DNA of 45,035 bases from an uncultured Mucilaginibacter sp. (GTDB lineage: Bacteria; Bacteroidota; Bacteroidia; Sphingobacteriales; Sphingobacteriaceae), in the NCBI GenBank assembly GCA_903887275.1, contig CAISPD010000238.1, forward strand, positions 1-45,035, written 5' to 3'. The notes beneath the pieces are model-generated. The model saw nothing but the letters and a program-made list of their open reading frames with translations, did not search any database and was not told where the DNA came from. The position numbers were made by a program, and so were the translations under genes. Position 1 is the first letter of the stretch; the number at the start of each line of letters is the position of its first letter. Of the stretch, positions 7,991-17,925 are shown one piece after another.

Positions 7991-10344
7991 ATAATAGTTC
8001 AAAAGGTTACCGCCTTACAATATTAAGTATTCTCTTTGTCTTTATACTTATGGGTTGCAGTTTAACCCGTGGTTTAAAAGACAATCAGGCACTTGTGCGC
8101 AAAAATACCCTGGTTGGGGTAGATAAGGAATTTGCCGAAGCAGCACTGAACTACGTGGATAAAGAACAACAGCGTAACAACGGATTTAACCTGCAGCTAT
8201 ATTACCTTTTCAGTAAAAACGGGAAAAAAGATATCGGTGAAGCACCAAATATTGTTGATACTTCGCTGGTGGAATATTCTCGTGACCAGATCCAAAAATT
8301 TCTACGCAATAAAGGATATGTTAAAGCCATCGTAACAGACTCCATCAAAGTAAAAAATAAAAGGGCCGAATTGATCTTTACCGCGGTAGAAGGGCCGATG
8401 TTCAGATTCAGGGAATTCAGGGATAGTATACCCGATGGCAAAGTAAAGGAATTATACAGTGCCAACCGTTCAGCATTTTCCCATATAAGGCCCGGCGGCA
8501 GATATGATACGGACAGCCTTGCTTCCGAACGTGATGAATTATACCTGTTGATGAAACGCCATGGCTATTATGATTTTTTCAGACAATATATCAGGTTTGA
8601 TGTTGACACCGGACTGAACAAAAGTTTGGTTGATGTGAAAATGACGATCGATAATCCGCCCGGCAAAGCAATACACCCTGTTTACCGGATCAACAATACA
8701 ACCATTACGGTATCAAATACCAGCGGTCGCGAATTGGGTAAAACAGATACTTTAAAGGTTGACTCGCAATTCAGGTTTGTAGACTATTCGCATAAATTTA
8801 AACCCTGGATCATTACCATCTACGAATACCAGCGTAAAGGCGATATTTATAACATCGACAGGCAAAACCTAACCACTTCGCGCCTTGCGGAGCTAAACGT
8901 TTTCCGTAATGTGCCCAACCCGGTCTACGAGAAATTGCCCGACAGTACCAATCGACTCGATCAGAAGATAGACCTGATACCGCTGAAACAAATGTCGGAC
9001 CGTATTGAGGGTGAGTTTCTGTTCAATGGCGGTCGAGAGGGATTCAATATCGGCAATACCTTTACCGACCGTAATCTTTTTAAATCGGCGACCATCTTTC
9101 AGCTCAAAACAAACTATAGCGTGCTGTTTGATAATGGTCGAAACTCAACGGTGAGCGGCGCCATTGAAAACCAGGAGTTTAAGATAGGAGCAAGTATCAC
9201 CTATCCACAAATTCTGTTTCCGTTTAATTTGCCAATCCTCGGAAAATATGGAGTTCCTCATACCACTTTCTCCAGCAACTTCTCGTTGTTTTTTCAAAAA
9301 GGTCTGGTAGAGCGGGAGAGCTTCATTAATTCAATTACCTATGATTTTACCGAAACAGCCAACAAGGTACATACCGTAACTCCGGTTGATATAGAGTTTT
9401 CTAAGGGTATAATTGATCCGGCTGCCAGGGAAACCCTATTAAAAAACGGCTATAACTCTTACGTAACCCTGATAGGGCGTACCATTTTTACTTCGGGTTC
9501 ACAGTATACTTATCAACTTAATGCCAGTAAGCTAAGCACCTATCACGACTTTATTTATTTCAGGGGTAGTTTGGATGTAGGCGGAAATTCACTTTCGTTA
9601 TTGAGCAGGGCATTCAATACTCCCCGCGATACACTTGGTGCCCGTACTTTTTTTGGATATACCTTTGCACAGTATGCCAAAGGTGAGGCTGATGTAAGAT
9701 TTTACAGGGACCTGGGTAACGGCCAGCAGTTTATTCTAAGGTTAAACCCCGGCATCGGCATTCCCTATGGCAATAGTTCGCAGTTGATTTTTGAAAAGAA
9801 CTTTTACGTTGGCGGCGCCAATGATATACGTGCCTGGTTGCCACGAACACTGGGGCCCGGACAATTTAATCGGGCCGAATACGGTGGAAGCAGTGCAAAT
9901 TCGATCAGGCGCAACCTTAGATATCTCGACCAGTTTGGTGAAGTTAAATTTGTAATGAACTCCGAATACCGGTACAAAATAGCCAACAACTTTTTCGGTG
10001 CACCGCTGTTAGGGGCATTTTTTGTTGATGCAGGTAACGTTTGGCGTTTACATCAGCAACCTCAATTCCCCAACCAGGAGTTCAGGTTGAACAATATCTG
10101 GCCATCTACCGCCATAGCCATCGGTACCGGGTTCCGTTTCGATCTTTCTTTCTTTGTGTTCAGGCTCGATGCTGCATTGAAATTCAAAGACCCTGAATTT
10201 AGTGGCTCGGATCAATGGGTGCTGATTAACCATTTCGATGAACTTTTTAGCACGGGTACCTTAAAAAATACCTACAAATTAACTAATGGTCCGGATACCT
10301 TTAACTTCCTGCAGCTGAATTTTGGCGTGGGAATGCCGTTTTGA
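7981..10344 (+). CDS. BamA/TamA (Omp85)-like outer membrane lipoprotein
   Basis: Lipobox-like LMGCS, POTRA-like N-terminal half, C-terminal barrel with KNFYVGGANDIRAWLPRTLGPG and terminal LNFGVGMPF; TTG start inferred. Confidence 0.87.
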   Translation: MKAYNSSKGYRLTILSILFVFILMGCSLTRGLKDNQALVRKNTLVGVDKEFAEAALNYVDKEQQRNNGFNLQLYYLFSKNGKKDIGEAPNIVDTSLVEYSRDQIQKFLRNKGYVKAIVTDSIKVKNKRAELIFTAVEGPMFRFREFRDSIPDGKVKELYSANRSAFSHIRPGGRYDTDSLASERDELYLLMKRHGYYDFFRQYIRFDVDTGLNKSLVDVKMTIDNPPGKAIHPVYRINNTTITVSNTSGRELGKTDTLKVDSQFRFVDYSHKFKPWIITIYEYQRKGDIYNIDRQNLTTSRLAELNVFRNVPNPVYEKLPDSTNRLDQKIDLIPLKQMSDRIEGEFLFNGGREGFNIGNTFTDRNLFKSATIFQLKTNYSVLFDNGRNSTVSGAIENQEFKIGASITYPQILFPFNLPILGKYGVPHTTFSSNFSLFFQKGLVERESFINSITYDFTETANKVHTVTPVDIEFSKGIIDPAARETLLKNGYNSYVTLIGRTIFTSGSQYTYQLNASKLSTYHDFIYFRGSLDVGGNSLSLLSRAFNTPRDTLGARTFFGYTFAQYAKGEADVRFYRDLGNGQQFILRLNPGIGIPYGNSSQLIFEKNFYVGGANDIRAWLPRTLGPGQFNRAEYGGSSANSIRRNLRYLDQFGEVKFVMNSEYRYKIANNFFGAPLLGAFFVDAGNVWRLHQQPQFPNQEFRLNNIWPSTAIAIGTGFRFDLSFFVFRLDAALKFKDPEFSGSDQWVLINHFDELFSTGTLKNTYKLTNGPDTFNFLQLNFGVGMPF

Positions 10345-10347
10345 TAA

Positions 10348-10387
10348 TTAGTGAGTTAGTGAGTTAGTGAATGAGTGATTGAGTGGT
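10348..10387. repeat. 8-bp tandem repeat, about 5 units (TTAGTGAG)
   Basis: TTAGTGAG TTAGTGAG TTAGTGAA TGAGTGAT TGAGTGGT between convergent genes. Confidence 0.85.
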
Positions 10388-10402
10388 ATTTTTTGGGATA
10401 GG

Positions 10403-10951
10403 TTATACTTTGTTGAATAAGCCTTTGAGCCCATCAATAATACTTTCGAAGAACGTGCCTGCGCCGAGGCCGTGGTGGTAGTTGAAATAGACGAAAATGA
10501 TGAAGATGATCACCGCCAAAATAATCAGCTTTTTGAAGATATAGCCAATAGCGATCAATAAGATGGGTATAGCAATCAGGTATATCCAACTGATATGTAT
10601 GGGGATGAAGAAGCTGCCAGAGCGGTAAATATAATATAGTGTAGCATGAGTGCCGTTTTCATTTTCGTGCTTGATATAAATAAAACTCGAGTTGCTAATC
10701 TGATGATGATCATTCGCGATCCCCTGTTTAAATACCAGATTTTCTTCGAAACCATTAACTGAAAAGGCAAACTGCCCATTTATATCGTTTATTACATTTC
10801 CGGCGGTATCTGTAGCTTTTACAGCAAACTCATTATCCGCATTTGTGCTTTTTGCGATGGTAAAATGATCGATCGTCACCTTGTCTGCAAATACCAAACT
10901 ACAGCAGCTGATAAAAAATAAAAAGGTGAGTATGTACTTCCTGATCATCAT
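10403..10951 (-). CDS. hypothetical membrane protein with signal peptide
   Basis: Signal sequence, extracytoplasmic beta-like domain, then YLIAIPILLIAIGYIFKKLIILAVIIFIIFVYF membrane segment. Confidence 0.65.
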   Translation of the reverse strand: MMIRKYILTFLFFISCCSLVFADKVTIDHFTIAKSTNADNEFAVKATDTAGNVINDINGQFAFSVNGFEENLVFKQGIANDHHQISNSSFIYIKHENENGTHATLYYIYRSGSFFIPIHISWIYLIAIPILLIAIGYIFKKLIILAVIIFIIFVYFNYHHGLGAGTFFESIIDGLKGLFNKV

Positions 10952-10982
10952 TTAGTGTAATAACAAGTTAAATTTAAAAAAT

Positions 10983-11477
10983 TCATCGGTTAAGCAGGTA
11001 AATAGCCAGGTTTAGCGTTGATGCAAAGCTTACCCAAAGCAGGTAGGGTAGCAGCAGCCAGGAGGCAGTTTTGCTGTATTTGCCAAAGTAATACATGTTT
11101 AAAGCAATGGAAACCCACAGCGATACGATCACTAAAAAAGCTCCAAGTATCTGATGCATCCCAAAGAAAACGATAGACCAGGAAAAATTAAGTACTAATT
11201 GGATCGCATATACCCACAGGGTTGTTTTAAAACCAGCAGTATCGGTTCTATTTCTCCAAACCCTGAAAGCAGCCAGCCCAATAAGGATATAAATTGTTGT
11301 CCATACCGGGGCGAAAAGCCAGTTTGGCGGATTGAACGTAGGTTTATTTAAGTCCAGGTACCAGCCCTTTATTTCGGGTTCGGTAAACAGGGATGCTGTA
11401 ATGCCAATGATCAATGGTATAAAAATGTTTACCATCAATGCCAGGTACGGGAATTTGTCTTTCTGAGCTATACTCAT
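10983..11477 (-). CDS. TspO/MBR family tryptophan-rich sensory protein
   Basis: KPTFNPPNWLFAPVWTTIYILIGLA and QLVLNFSWSIVFFGMH motifs. Confidence 0.95.
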   Translation of the reverse strand: MSIAQKDKFPYLALMVNIFIPLIIGITASLFTEPEIKGWYLDLNKPTFNPPNWLFAPVWTTIYILIGLAAFRVWRNRTDTAGFKTTLWVYAIQLVLNFSWSIVFFGMHQILGAFLVIVSLWVSIALNMYYFGKYSKTASWLLLPYLLWVSFASTLNLAIYLLNR

Positions 11478-11524
11478 CTTATGCTGACTTCTTATGGTAA
11501 TAAATCAAAGATAGCTTGAAAGTT

Positions 11525-12160
11525 TTAAAAATTATGCTGAAAGCATGCAATCCCGCCTGTTGATTCGGTACAGGCCAAATGGCATTGATAGCCTGCTGTA
11601 ATGTGCAGTTTTTGTATATGGTAGGTTGTTTTATTATAGATTACTTTGTCCTGTGCCACATCAATTGAAGATAGTGGGGTGTAAACTCCGGTGCCAATTG
11701 CTTTGATGATAGCTTCTTTTCGAGTCCAGAATTCAAAAAAGCTTGTGATTTCGTCTCCTGAACTTCTAATTATTTGCCATTCATTGGTTGTGAAGTGGTT
11801 GGTATAGTCGTCCAGACTGATAGGCTTGATCTCTTCTATATCTACCCCAATTTTGCCAATATCGGTACCACAGCAAATAACATAGTTTTCGGAATGCGCA
11901 ATGTTGAAATCAAATGCAGCATTGAAATAGGGGCGGTGGTATTCGGTGTATTTCAGGTCGGGAAGTGACAACTGCTGCATTCCGAAATACCCAATTACTT
12001 CCTTCAGCATTAATTTACCTGCAACAGTTAATTGCCGGTCGCTCCAGAATTTCTTCCTACCCGCTTCAATTCGCAAGGATTCGGGCAGCGCGTGTAATAG
12101 TTCCGATAGCTTCGCTTCGGTCCATTGTTCGCTGATCTGACTGAAGTAACAAATTACCAT
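11525..12160 (-). CDS. 4'-phosphopantetheinyl transferase superfamily protein
   Basis: FNIAHSENYV, GVDIEEI, FFEFWTRKEAIIKAIG motifs. Confidence 0.93.
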   Translation of the reverse strand: MVICYFSQISEQWTEAKLSELLHALPESLRIEAGRKKFWSDRQLTVAGKLMLKEVIGYFGMQQLSLPDLKYTEYHRPYFNAAFDFNIAHSENYVICCGTDIGKIGVDIEEIKPISLDDYTNHFTTNEWQIIRSSGDEITSFFEFWTRKEAIIKAIGTGVYTPLSSIDVAQDKVIYNKTTYHIQKLHITAGYQCHLACTESTGGIACFQHNF

Positions 12161-12197
12161 ATACCAATAATATGCAAATTATAGGATAGATGTGATA

Positions 12198-13889
12198 TTA
12201 CAGATCCTCCGCCATTTCCAAGCTTTCCCAGGTGGTTTTTTTGTAGTAGTGCAACATTATCCAGGTGATCAGGAAAAAAGGAATAATAGCTATCCAGATG
12301 ACAGTTTCCCATTTCATCAAAAAATAATGGGCAACACCAATGCCGCCTAAAAGAATCATCGTCATGAGGGTAGTTACAATTCGTCCTCCACTTTGTTTGA
12401 TCATCACAGGCTTGGAAAAAGGCAGTCCCTTGATCATAAATAAAGCCATCAAAATTCCATAAATAATACCTACCAGCATGGCGAGCAAAACATCATTGAT
12501 GGCTGCTGGTCCCCAGATACCTACAATAACGGCGCCCCAAAACAAGCTGTAGGGAACAAAAAATATAACCAATATAGCTTTATACATACCCGAAAGAATT
12601 TTACCAGGTTCGCTTATTGGTGTTGTGTAATATACCCAGGCCGATTTGTACCTGTCGGACATTGCAACATTTGACAATGCCGCCATGAGCAAAAAGATAC
12701 ACAGGTAGGCCAGTATGATGTAGTTATGACCCGCTTTTACATTTTCCCAGCGTTCTGCCAGCGAATGCCCTTTACCGTTCAATGTAAAATACAGGAAGTA
12801 AATAGGGATATAACCAAATGCGGGGTATACTTTCATTTTGAATTCCCTGCTTCGGGTAGCCAGTTTCCAGGTGATGCGGAAACCTGCGTTTTCAACAGGG
12901 TCGGTTGCAACCAGGTTGGCAATTTTGTCCATCAGGCCCGATTTGCCTTCAGTTTTAACCTTAGCAGGTGTGCCGGCCGAACCATCTGAAGTAGCAATTA
13001 TCGATAAGCGCCGGTTGAAGCCAGGTGCCAATACTTTGGCCACCAGCCAAAGACCAAACAGAGGCACTACAAGCCCTGTGATGGCCAATAGGCTGGTTAT
13101 CATATCGGCACGCTCATGGTGAAAGAGCAATTCGTTAAGTGCTGTGATCCATACCGGGGGTAGGATATAGGAAAACCAATGACTCAGAATGCTAATATTT
13201 TTGAGTATTGATACGTCGATCAATTTGGGCAATAGGTAATAGGCACCAAATATTAATATCGAAAAAGCTATTTGTATATAATTAATAATATCCTTGAATT
13301 TTTGGGGACTAACAAATTTCATCAAAACCAGGTAAACGATATTGACCAGGAAGATACTTATAAACGTAACTTCGAGAATTTGTATGAAAAATACCGGCAC
13401 AGCAGCCAGCCCGTCTATAAATCCGATCATCACCAGGCCGGGTAAACCTTGCAATAATGCCAGGCGCAGCACATAAATGCTGATATGAAGGATACGCGAA
13501 ACTGCAATGGTTCTATCATTTACCGGGCGCGGCAGAATAATGAATTGATCTCTGGTGTCGATCAAAACGGTCGTAAAATCTGATATCAAGGTTAAAGACA
13601 TAAGTACCATAAAGACACTGAAATAGATGGTTTGCCCTACATAGGGCATTTTGTTCAGAAAAAGCACCAACCCGATAAAAATCCCCATCAGAACTGTAAA
13701 GAAACTCACAAACCAGGGCGATTGAACCTTTTTTTTGTTGTTCTGCCTTTGGGCGAACATGACTTTGGGACGGCGTTCGTCTATGATCAGTTTGATACGG
13801 AGAATCTGGTATAATTGGTCGGTATCTACACCAGCACGGCTTAGCACCGGGTTCAGCAATTGGATGAATTTAAGGTATATTTTGTCCAT
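12198..13889 (-). CDS. ABC transporter permease, multi-pass membrane protein
   Basis: Large multi-TM protein located directly downstream of a matching ABC ATPase (7-bp gap). Confidence 0.75.
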   Translation of the reverse strand: MDKIYLKFIQLLNPVLSRAGVDTDQLYQILRIKLIIDERRPKVMFAQRQNNKKKVQSPWFVSFFTVLMGIFIGLVLFLNKMPYVGQTIYFSVFMVLMSLTLISDFTTVLIDTRDQFIILPRPVNDRTIAVSRILHISIYVLRLALLQGLPGLVMIGFIDGLAAVPVFFIQILEVTFISIFLVNIVYLVLMKFVSPQKFKDIINYIQIAFSILIFGAYYLLPKLIDVSILKNISILSHWFSYILPPVWITALNELLFHHERADMITSLLAITGLVVPLFGLWLVAKVLAPGFNRRLSIIATSDGSAGTPAKVKTEGKSGLMDKIANLVATDPVENAGFRITWKLATRSREFKMKVYPAFGYIPIYFLYFTLNGKGHSLAERWENVKAGHNYIILAYLCIFLLMAALSNVAMSDRYKSAWVYYTTPISEPGKILSGMYKAILVIFFVPYSLFWGAVIVGIWGPAAINDVLLAMLVGIIYGILMALFMIKGLPFSKPVMIKQSGGRIVTTLMTMILLGGIGVAHYFLMKWETVIWIAIIPFFLITWIMLHYYKKTTWESLEMAEDL

Positions 13890-13895
13890 AGCTGC

Positions 13896-14669
13896 TTAGT
13901 CCAATGCATTAATGATGGCACTAGCGTCATCGCCAGAATGTTCATTGCCGGTAAGTTTGGAGAATATCTTTTCAAGGGTATCGCTATGATTTTGTTTCAG
14001 TGATTCAAAGGTACCATCGGCAATCACTTCACCTTTGTTGATCAGCATAATGCGGTCAGAAACTTTTTCCACCACATCCATCATATGCGAACAGTAAAAT
14101 ATCGTTTTACCTTCTTTAGCCAAACGTAAGATCAATTCTTTGACCACGATGACCGCATTTGCATCCAGACCCGACAATGGCTCGTCGAGAATAATGATCT
14201 TTGGGTTATGGATAATACCGGCGATGAGCAATACCTTTTGCTTCATGCCTTTTGAGAAGGTATCCATCCGGTCGTTCACATTGTTTGCCAGCCCAAAGGC
14301 TGCCAATAGTTTGGTTACTCTTTCCTCCAGTGTAATTGATTCCATCCCATAGAGTTTTCCAATAAAATCAAGGTATTCCAGGGGAGTAAGCACGTCATAT
14401 ATTTCAGCATTTTCAGGCACATAACCGAATAGTTTTTTGATACTCTGAGGATCTTTTGCCATACTGATCCCGTCGACGATCACCTCACCGGTAAAATCAG
14501 GTATTAAGCCTGTTAGAATTTTAACCGTGGTAGATTTTCCTGCGCCATTCGGTCCTATGTAACCGATAACCTGGCCGGGGTAAATATCAAGCGAAAGGTT
14601 TTTGAGAACCTGTTTTGCGCCATAAAATTTGGAAAGATTACGAATTTGGATAAGGGGCGTTTCGCTCAT
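13896..14669 (-). CDS. ABC transporter ATP-binding protein
   Basis: GPNGAGKSTTVKIL, FSKGMKQKVLL signature, IIILDEPLSGLD; ATG start at 14669 (MSETPLIQIRNLSKFYGAKQ). Confidence 0.93.
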   Translation of the reverse strand: MSETPLIQIRNLSKFYGAKQVLKNLSLDIYPGQVIGYIGPNGAGKSTTVKILTGLIPDFTGEVIVDGISMAKDPQSIKKLFGYVPENAEIYDVLTPLEYLDFIGKLYGMESITLEERVTKLLAAFGLANNVNDRMDTFSKGMKQKVLLIAGIIHNPKIIILDEPLSGLDANAVIVVKELILRLAKEGKTIFYCSHMMDVVEKVSDRIMLINKGEVIADGTFESLKQNHSDTLEKIFSKLTGNEHSGDDASAIINALD

Positions 14670-14759
14670 ACTCAGTTTTTTATTTGTTCGTAAAATAAGC
14701 AAAATATCCAAAGCGTTTCATTCCGTTAATTGAAATGTGCTTTTTGAATGTCGATTTGT

Positions 14760-15965
14760 TTATTTGAGTTCCTGTAAACGCAATTGCAATCTGAACCAAC
14801 CCATCGTTAGGATAACGATGATAACAAGCAAAAGCAGGAATATATCCAGCAGGTACCAAGCCAATGGAAGTGCTATCAAAGCAGATATCAACCAAATGAA
14901 ACCAGCGGTTATTGCAATGAGTAGCTGTATTTTATATTTAACTTTTCGGTATTCAGTTGGGTAAACCAGGTAACGGCTTATCAAAACTATACTCAACATA
15001 AAAAGTGCGATACTACTTCCATAAATCAAACGTGGAACAGAAATGCCCGATTCGGGTAATCCATTCAGGTCATTCATCAAACCTGGGAATGCAGCTCCGA
15101 TAACACCCAGGCTGGCAAGTGTTAAAATATAGATCATTGCAGCTATACTTCCTCTGGTAAAGCCGGTTTTTGCCTGCCGGTCGGCAATCAGGGAGAAAAA
15201 TATCCACCAAAGTGAGAAAACGATCAGTATGCCCAATCCAAAACAAATCCATTGGTTAAGAATAAATACTTCAAAAATATTCAACCCATTCACTACGCCT
15301 AAAATGGCTTCTCCAAAAACTATTATTGTAAAGAGGCCAAGCCTTTCTATCATGCTGGATGAGAGTGAAAACTCCGAATTATTGCGTTTCAGAATCACTG
15401 AACCTATAAAAGGAGCCGCATAGTTTAATACCAGGGTTAGCCAGAAGAAAATACGTTTGTAAGGTTGGGGTACAAAAAGTGTCGCTACAATAAATACGAA
15501 TGCCAGCGAGTAGCATACCGTGTAAGGAAGATTGTATTTTCGGTGATCTTTATCGTAAATGCCTACACTCCACCATAAATAGGTAATATATAATTGTAAG
15601 ATTGCGATGGCCACCGTAGCACGGCCTGCAAACAGCGCCGCAGGGCTATTGAAAGTTACCGCAAGACCGGCCACAATCATCATTTGCCAAAGCGTAATGA
15701 GTCGGGTTCGAATACCTCTTGTTCCGTGAAGGTCGTGGTATTGGCTTCCGTTATACCAGCCCCAAAATATAATGATCACAAAGTAGGCATAGTCGGCAAT
15801 ACCCTGAGCCGAGGTATTCATGGCAAGTCCCCTGGTAGTTTTGGAGATAACAATAGCATAAACAAGGTCGAAAAACAATTCGAGCCAACTGATCTTCCTT
15901 TCCTCAAAAACCTGCGAAAATTTACGCGGGGGTCCCCACCAGATACTATGATGATGCTTTTGCAT
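14760..15965 (-). CDS. low temperature requirement protein A (LtrA) family membrane protein
   Basis: RKISWLELFFDLVYAIVISKTTRGLA, IERLGLFTIIVFGEAILGVV motifs. Confidence 0.93.
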   Translation of the reverse strand: MQKHHHSIWWGPPRKFSQVFEERKISWLELFFDLVYAIVISKTTRGLAMNTSAQGIADYAYFVIIIFWGWYNGSQYHDLHGTRGIRTRLITLWQMMIVAGLAVTFNSPAALFAGRATVAIAILQLYITYLWWSVGIYDKDHRKYNLPYTVCYSLAFVFIVATLFVPQPYKRIFFWLTLVLNYAAPFIGSVILKRNNSEFSLSSSMIERLGLFTIIVFGEAILGVVNGLNIFEVFILNQWICFGLGILIVFSLWWIFFSLIADRQAKTGFTRGSIAAMIYILTLASLGVIGAAFPGLMNDLNGLPESGISVPRLIYGSSIALFMLSIVLISRYLVYPTEYRKVKYKIQLLIAITAGFIWLISALIALPLAWYLLDIFLLLLVIIVILTMGWFRLQLRLQELK

Positions 15966-16039
15966 AAGTCATTGAACGCAATAAATATTTACGATCTGAA
16001 ATTAACAGAATAATCTAATTTTTCGGAGCTTCAATATCG

Positions 16040-16858
16040 CTAAAACCAGCGATAATAAGGTTCAAAGCCTTCATCTTCAAGTTCGCAATTAACCTGCATG
16101 GCCGTAAACAATATGTCGCCAAAAATATTGGCAATTGCAGTATCAGACGCATCCTGCCCTGATGCTATTTTGATCATGCCGTTTAGCGGTGCCAGGCGGG
16201 TGGCATCAAAAAGGATCCATTCATCGCCAATATAGGCTTCAAAGCAGGCATGGAAATCGGCTGGTACCAGTTGATAGGCATAGCCTGTAAAATATCGGGC
16301 CGGTATAGTTAATGCCCGGCAAAGCGCTATGCCGAGGTGAGCGAAATCGCGGCAAACGCCGGTTTGCTCCGTTACAGTATCAAAAGCAGAAGTATGGTTG
16401 TCGGTTGTGCCACTTTGGTATTCAACGTTCTCGTTGATCCAGTTACTAAGCGTTACAACTTTTTCATAGGGACTGATAATATGCCCAAAAAGGTTATTAG
16501 CCAGCCTGAAGAGTTTATCGGATTGACAATAGCGGCTTGGATATAGAAATGGCAGGATACTGGGGTCCATTTTGCCTACAACAGTTTCCTCCAGCGCGTT
16601 ATAGTTTTTAATTTGAAAGTGATTGTCAACCAGGGCATGGTAGTTGATCTGAAAAATGCCGGGCTCCCCGAGTTCCAGCCTTACAATGCGGTTTTCACCA
16701 TTGCCGGAGTGTATCTCTTCGATATTAATAGCCGGATCAACCTCAAAGGTTTCCTCTAAAACGTTTTGTGTGGGCGTACTAAGCGCATGGATATTCAATA
16801 ACAGCGTACCGGCTGAACGCACTTCATAAGTCATTTCGGTCGATATCCTGAATTTCAT
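16040..16858 (-). CDS. transglutaminase-like cysteine protease-fold protein
   Basis: TGVCRDFAHLGIALCRAL (Cys), PADFHACFEAYIGDEWILFDATRLAP (His, Asp); catalytic triad present. Confidence 0.93.
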   Translation of the reverse strand: MKFRISTEMTYEVRSAGTLLLNIHALSTPTQNVLEETFEVDPAINIEEIHSGNGENRIVRLELGEPGIFQINYHALVDNHFQIKNYNALEETVVGKMDPSILPFLYPSRYCQSDKLFRLANNLFGHIISPYEKVVTLSNWINENVEYQSGTTDNHTSAFDTVTEQTGVCRDFAHLGIALCRALTIPARYFTGYAYQLVPADFHACFEAYIGDEWILFDATRLAPLNGMIKIASGQDASDTAIANIFGDILFTAMQVNCELEDEGFEPYYRWF

Positions 16859-16872
16859 GGCGCGAAATTGAA

Positions 16873-17601
16873 TTATTCTTTCGGTGGCAATTTGTCAAAT
16901 GCAGCTTCCATCCAGCCACCCGGTATATGTTCCAGGCTGTTTCTTAGCTCCTGCGCCCATTGGTCGGCAATATCCTTCAGATCCCGTTCTTCATAATGTT
17001 GCTCTACCATCTGGTAGGTGCCATTGCGGTATAGTGCAATATCAATAGGGTAGCCAACATTGTTTGCAATTACCCGCGTTGAGTCAAATGACAGGAAGCC
17101 CGTCTTCAAAGCAAGCCGCAGGTCGGTGTCCTCAGTTAAAGTCCGGTTTAAAATTGGTTTGCCGTAGCCCGAATTGCCAATGATCACATAAGGTGCTCCC
17201 TGGCCAAGTTCAACCCAGTTACCTTCCGGATATAACAGGAATAATTTATGTTCTTCATCGTTTCTAAGCTGTCCGCCTATGATCGTATTGAGGTCGAATT
17301 TGAAGCCTGCGCGTTCAAGTGCTTCTCTATCCTCATCAGCCGCCCGTTTTACCTGCTGGCCAAATGCATTTACCGCTTTATAGAGTTTATCAAAATCATT
17401 GGTTTCCAGCTCCTCCCGAAAATATACGATCGCTTTATCACGAACAGACCGCAAGCCACTCGTCATAATAAAAAGGGAAAAATTATCCTTTTGCTCAACA
17501 AATATTTTCTTTTTTACAGTTGTGTCAGTACCCGATGTGATCAATGAATCGGCAATAGCTACCAAACCTTCTTTAACCTTAATTCCTAAGCAATAAGTCA
17601 T
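16873..17601 (-). CDS. Anbu-type proteasome-like peptidase (Ntn hydrolase)
   Basis: MTYCLGIKVKEGLVAIADSLITSGTDT: Thr directly after Met, beta-subunit-like core; adjacent to a transglutaminase as in known Anbu loci. Confidence 0.88.
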   Translation of the reverse strand: MTYCLGIKVKEGLVAIADSLITSGTDTTVKKKIFVEQKDNFSLFIMTSGLRSVRDKAIVYFREELETNDFDKLYKAVNAFGQQVKRAADEDREALERAGFKFDLNTIIGGQLRNDEEHKLFLLYPEGNWVELGQGAPYVIIGNSGYGKPILNRTLTEDTDLRLALKTGFLSFDSTRVIANNVGYPIDIALYRNGTYQMVEQHYEERDLKDIADQWAQELRNSLEHIPGGWMEAAFDKLPPKE

Positions 17602-17925
17602 ATTTTTTTCAAATGCAATGCCCGGGCAAAGTACTTAAATAAAATCAATTGCGGGTAAAATTCCTTCATCGGCTGTTACCCGGCGCCGGTCTGTATTTAA
17701 CAGGTTTCTGTCTATCTCATTTTTTACATTGATGCAACAGTTGTTATTTCGGACTTTGGAAACCTATCTGCAATTGACATGGAAATAAATCTTTGTTTAA
17801 AATTTGGATGTGGACAAAAAATTTGTATCATTGTGTCAGATTGACACTAAGAAGTCGGTCAAACCAATAACTAACCAATAATACTGTCTCAGAATTGGGC
17901 AGTTCAAATCAAAAAATAAACCAAA

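Noticed and set aside
11525-12160. Phosphopantetheinyl transferase as a marker of a biosynthetic gene cluster
   Set aside because: No PKS, NRPS or acyl carrier genes nearby; it appears to be an isolated housekeeping-type enzyme.
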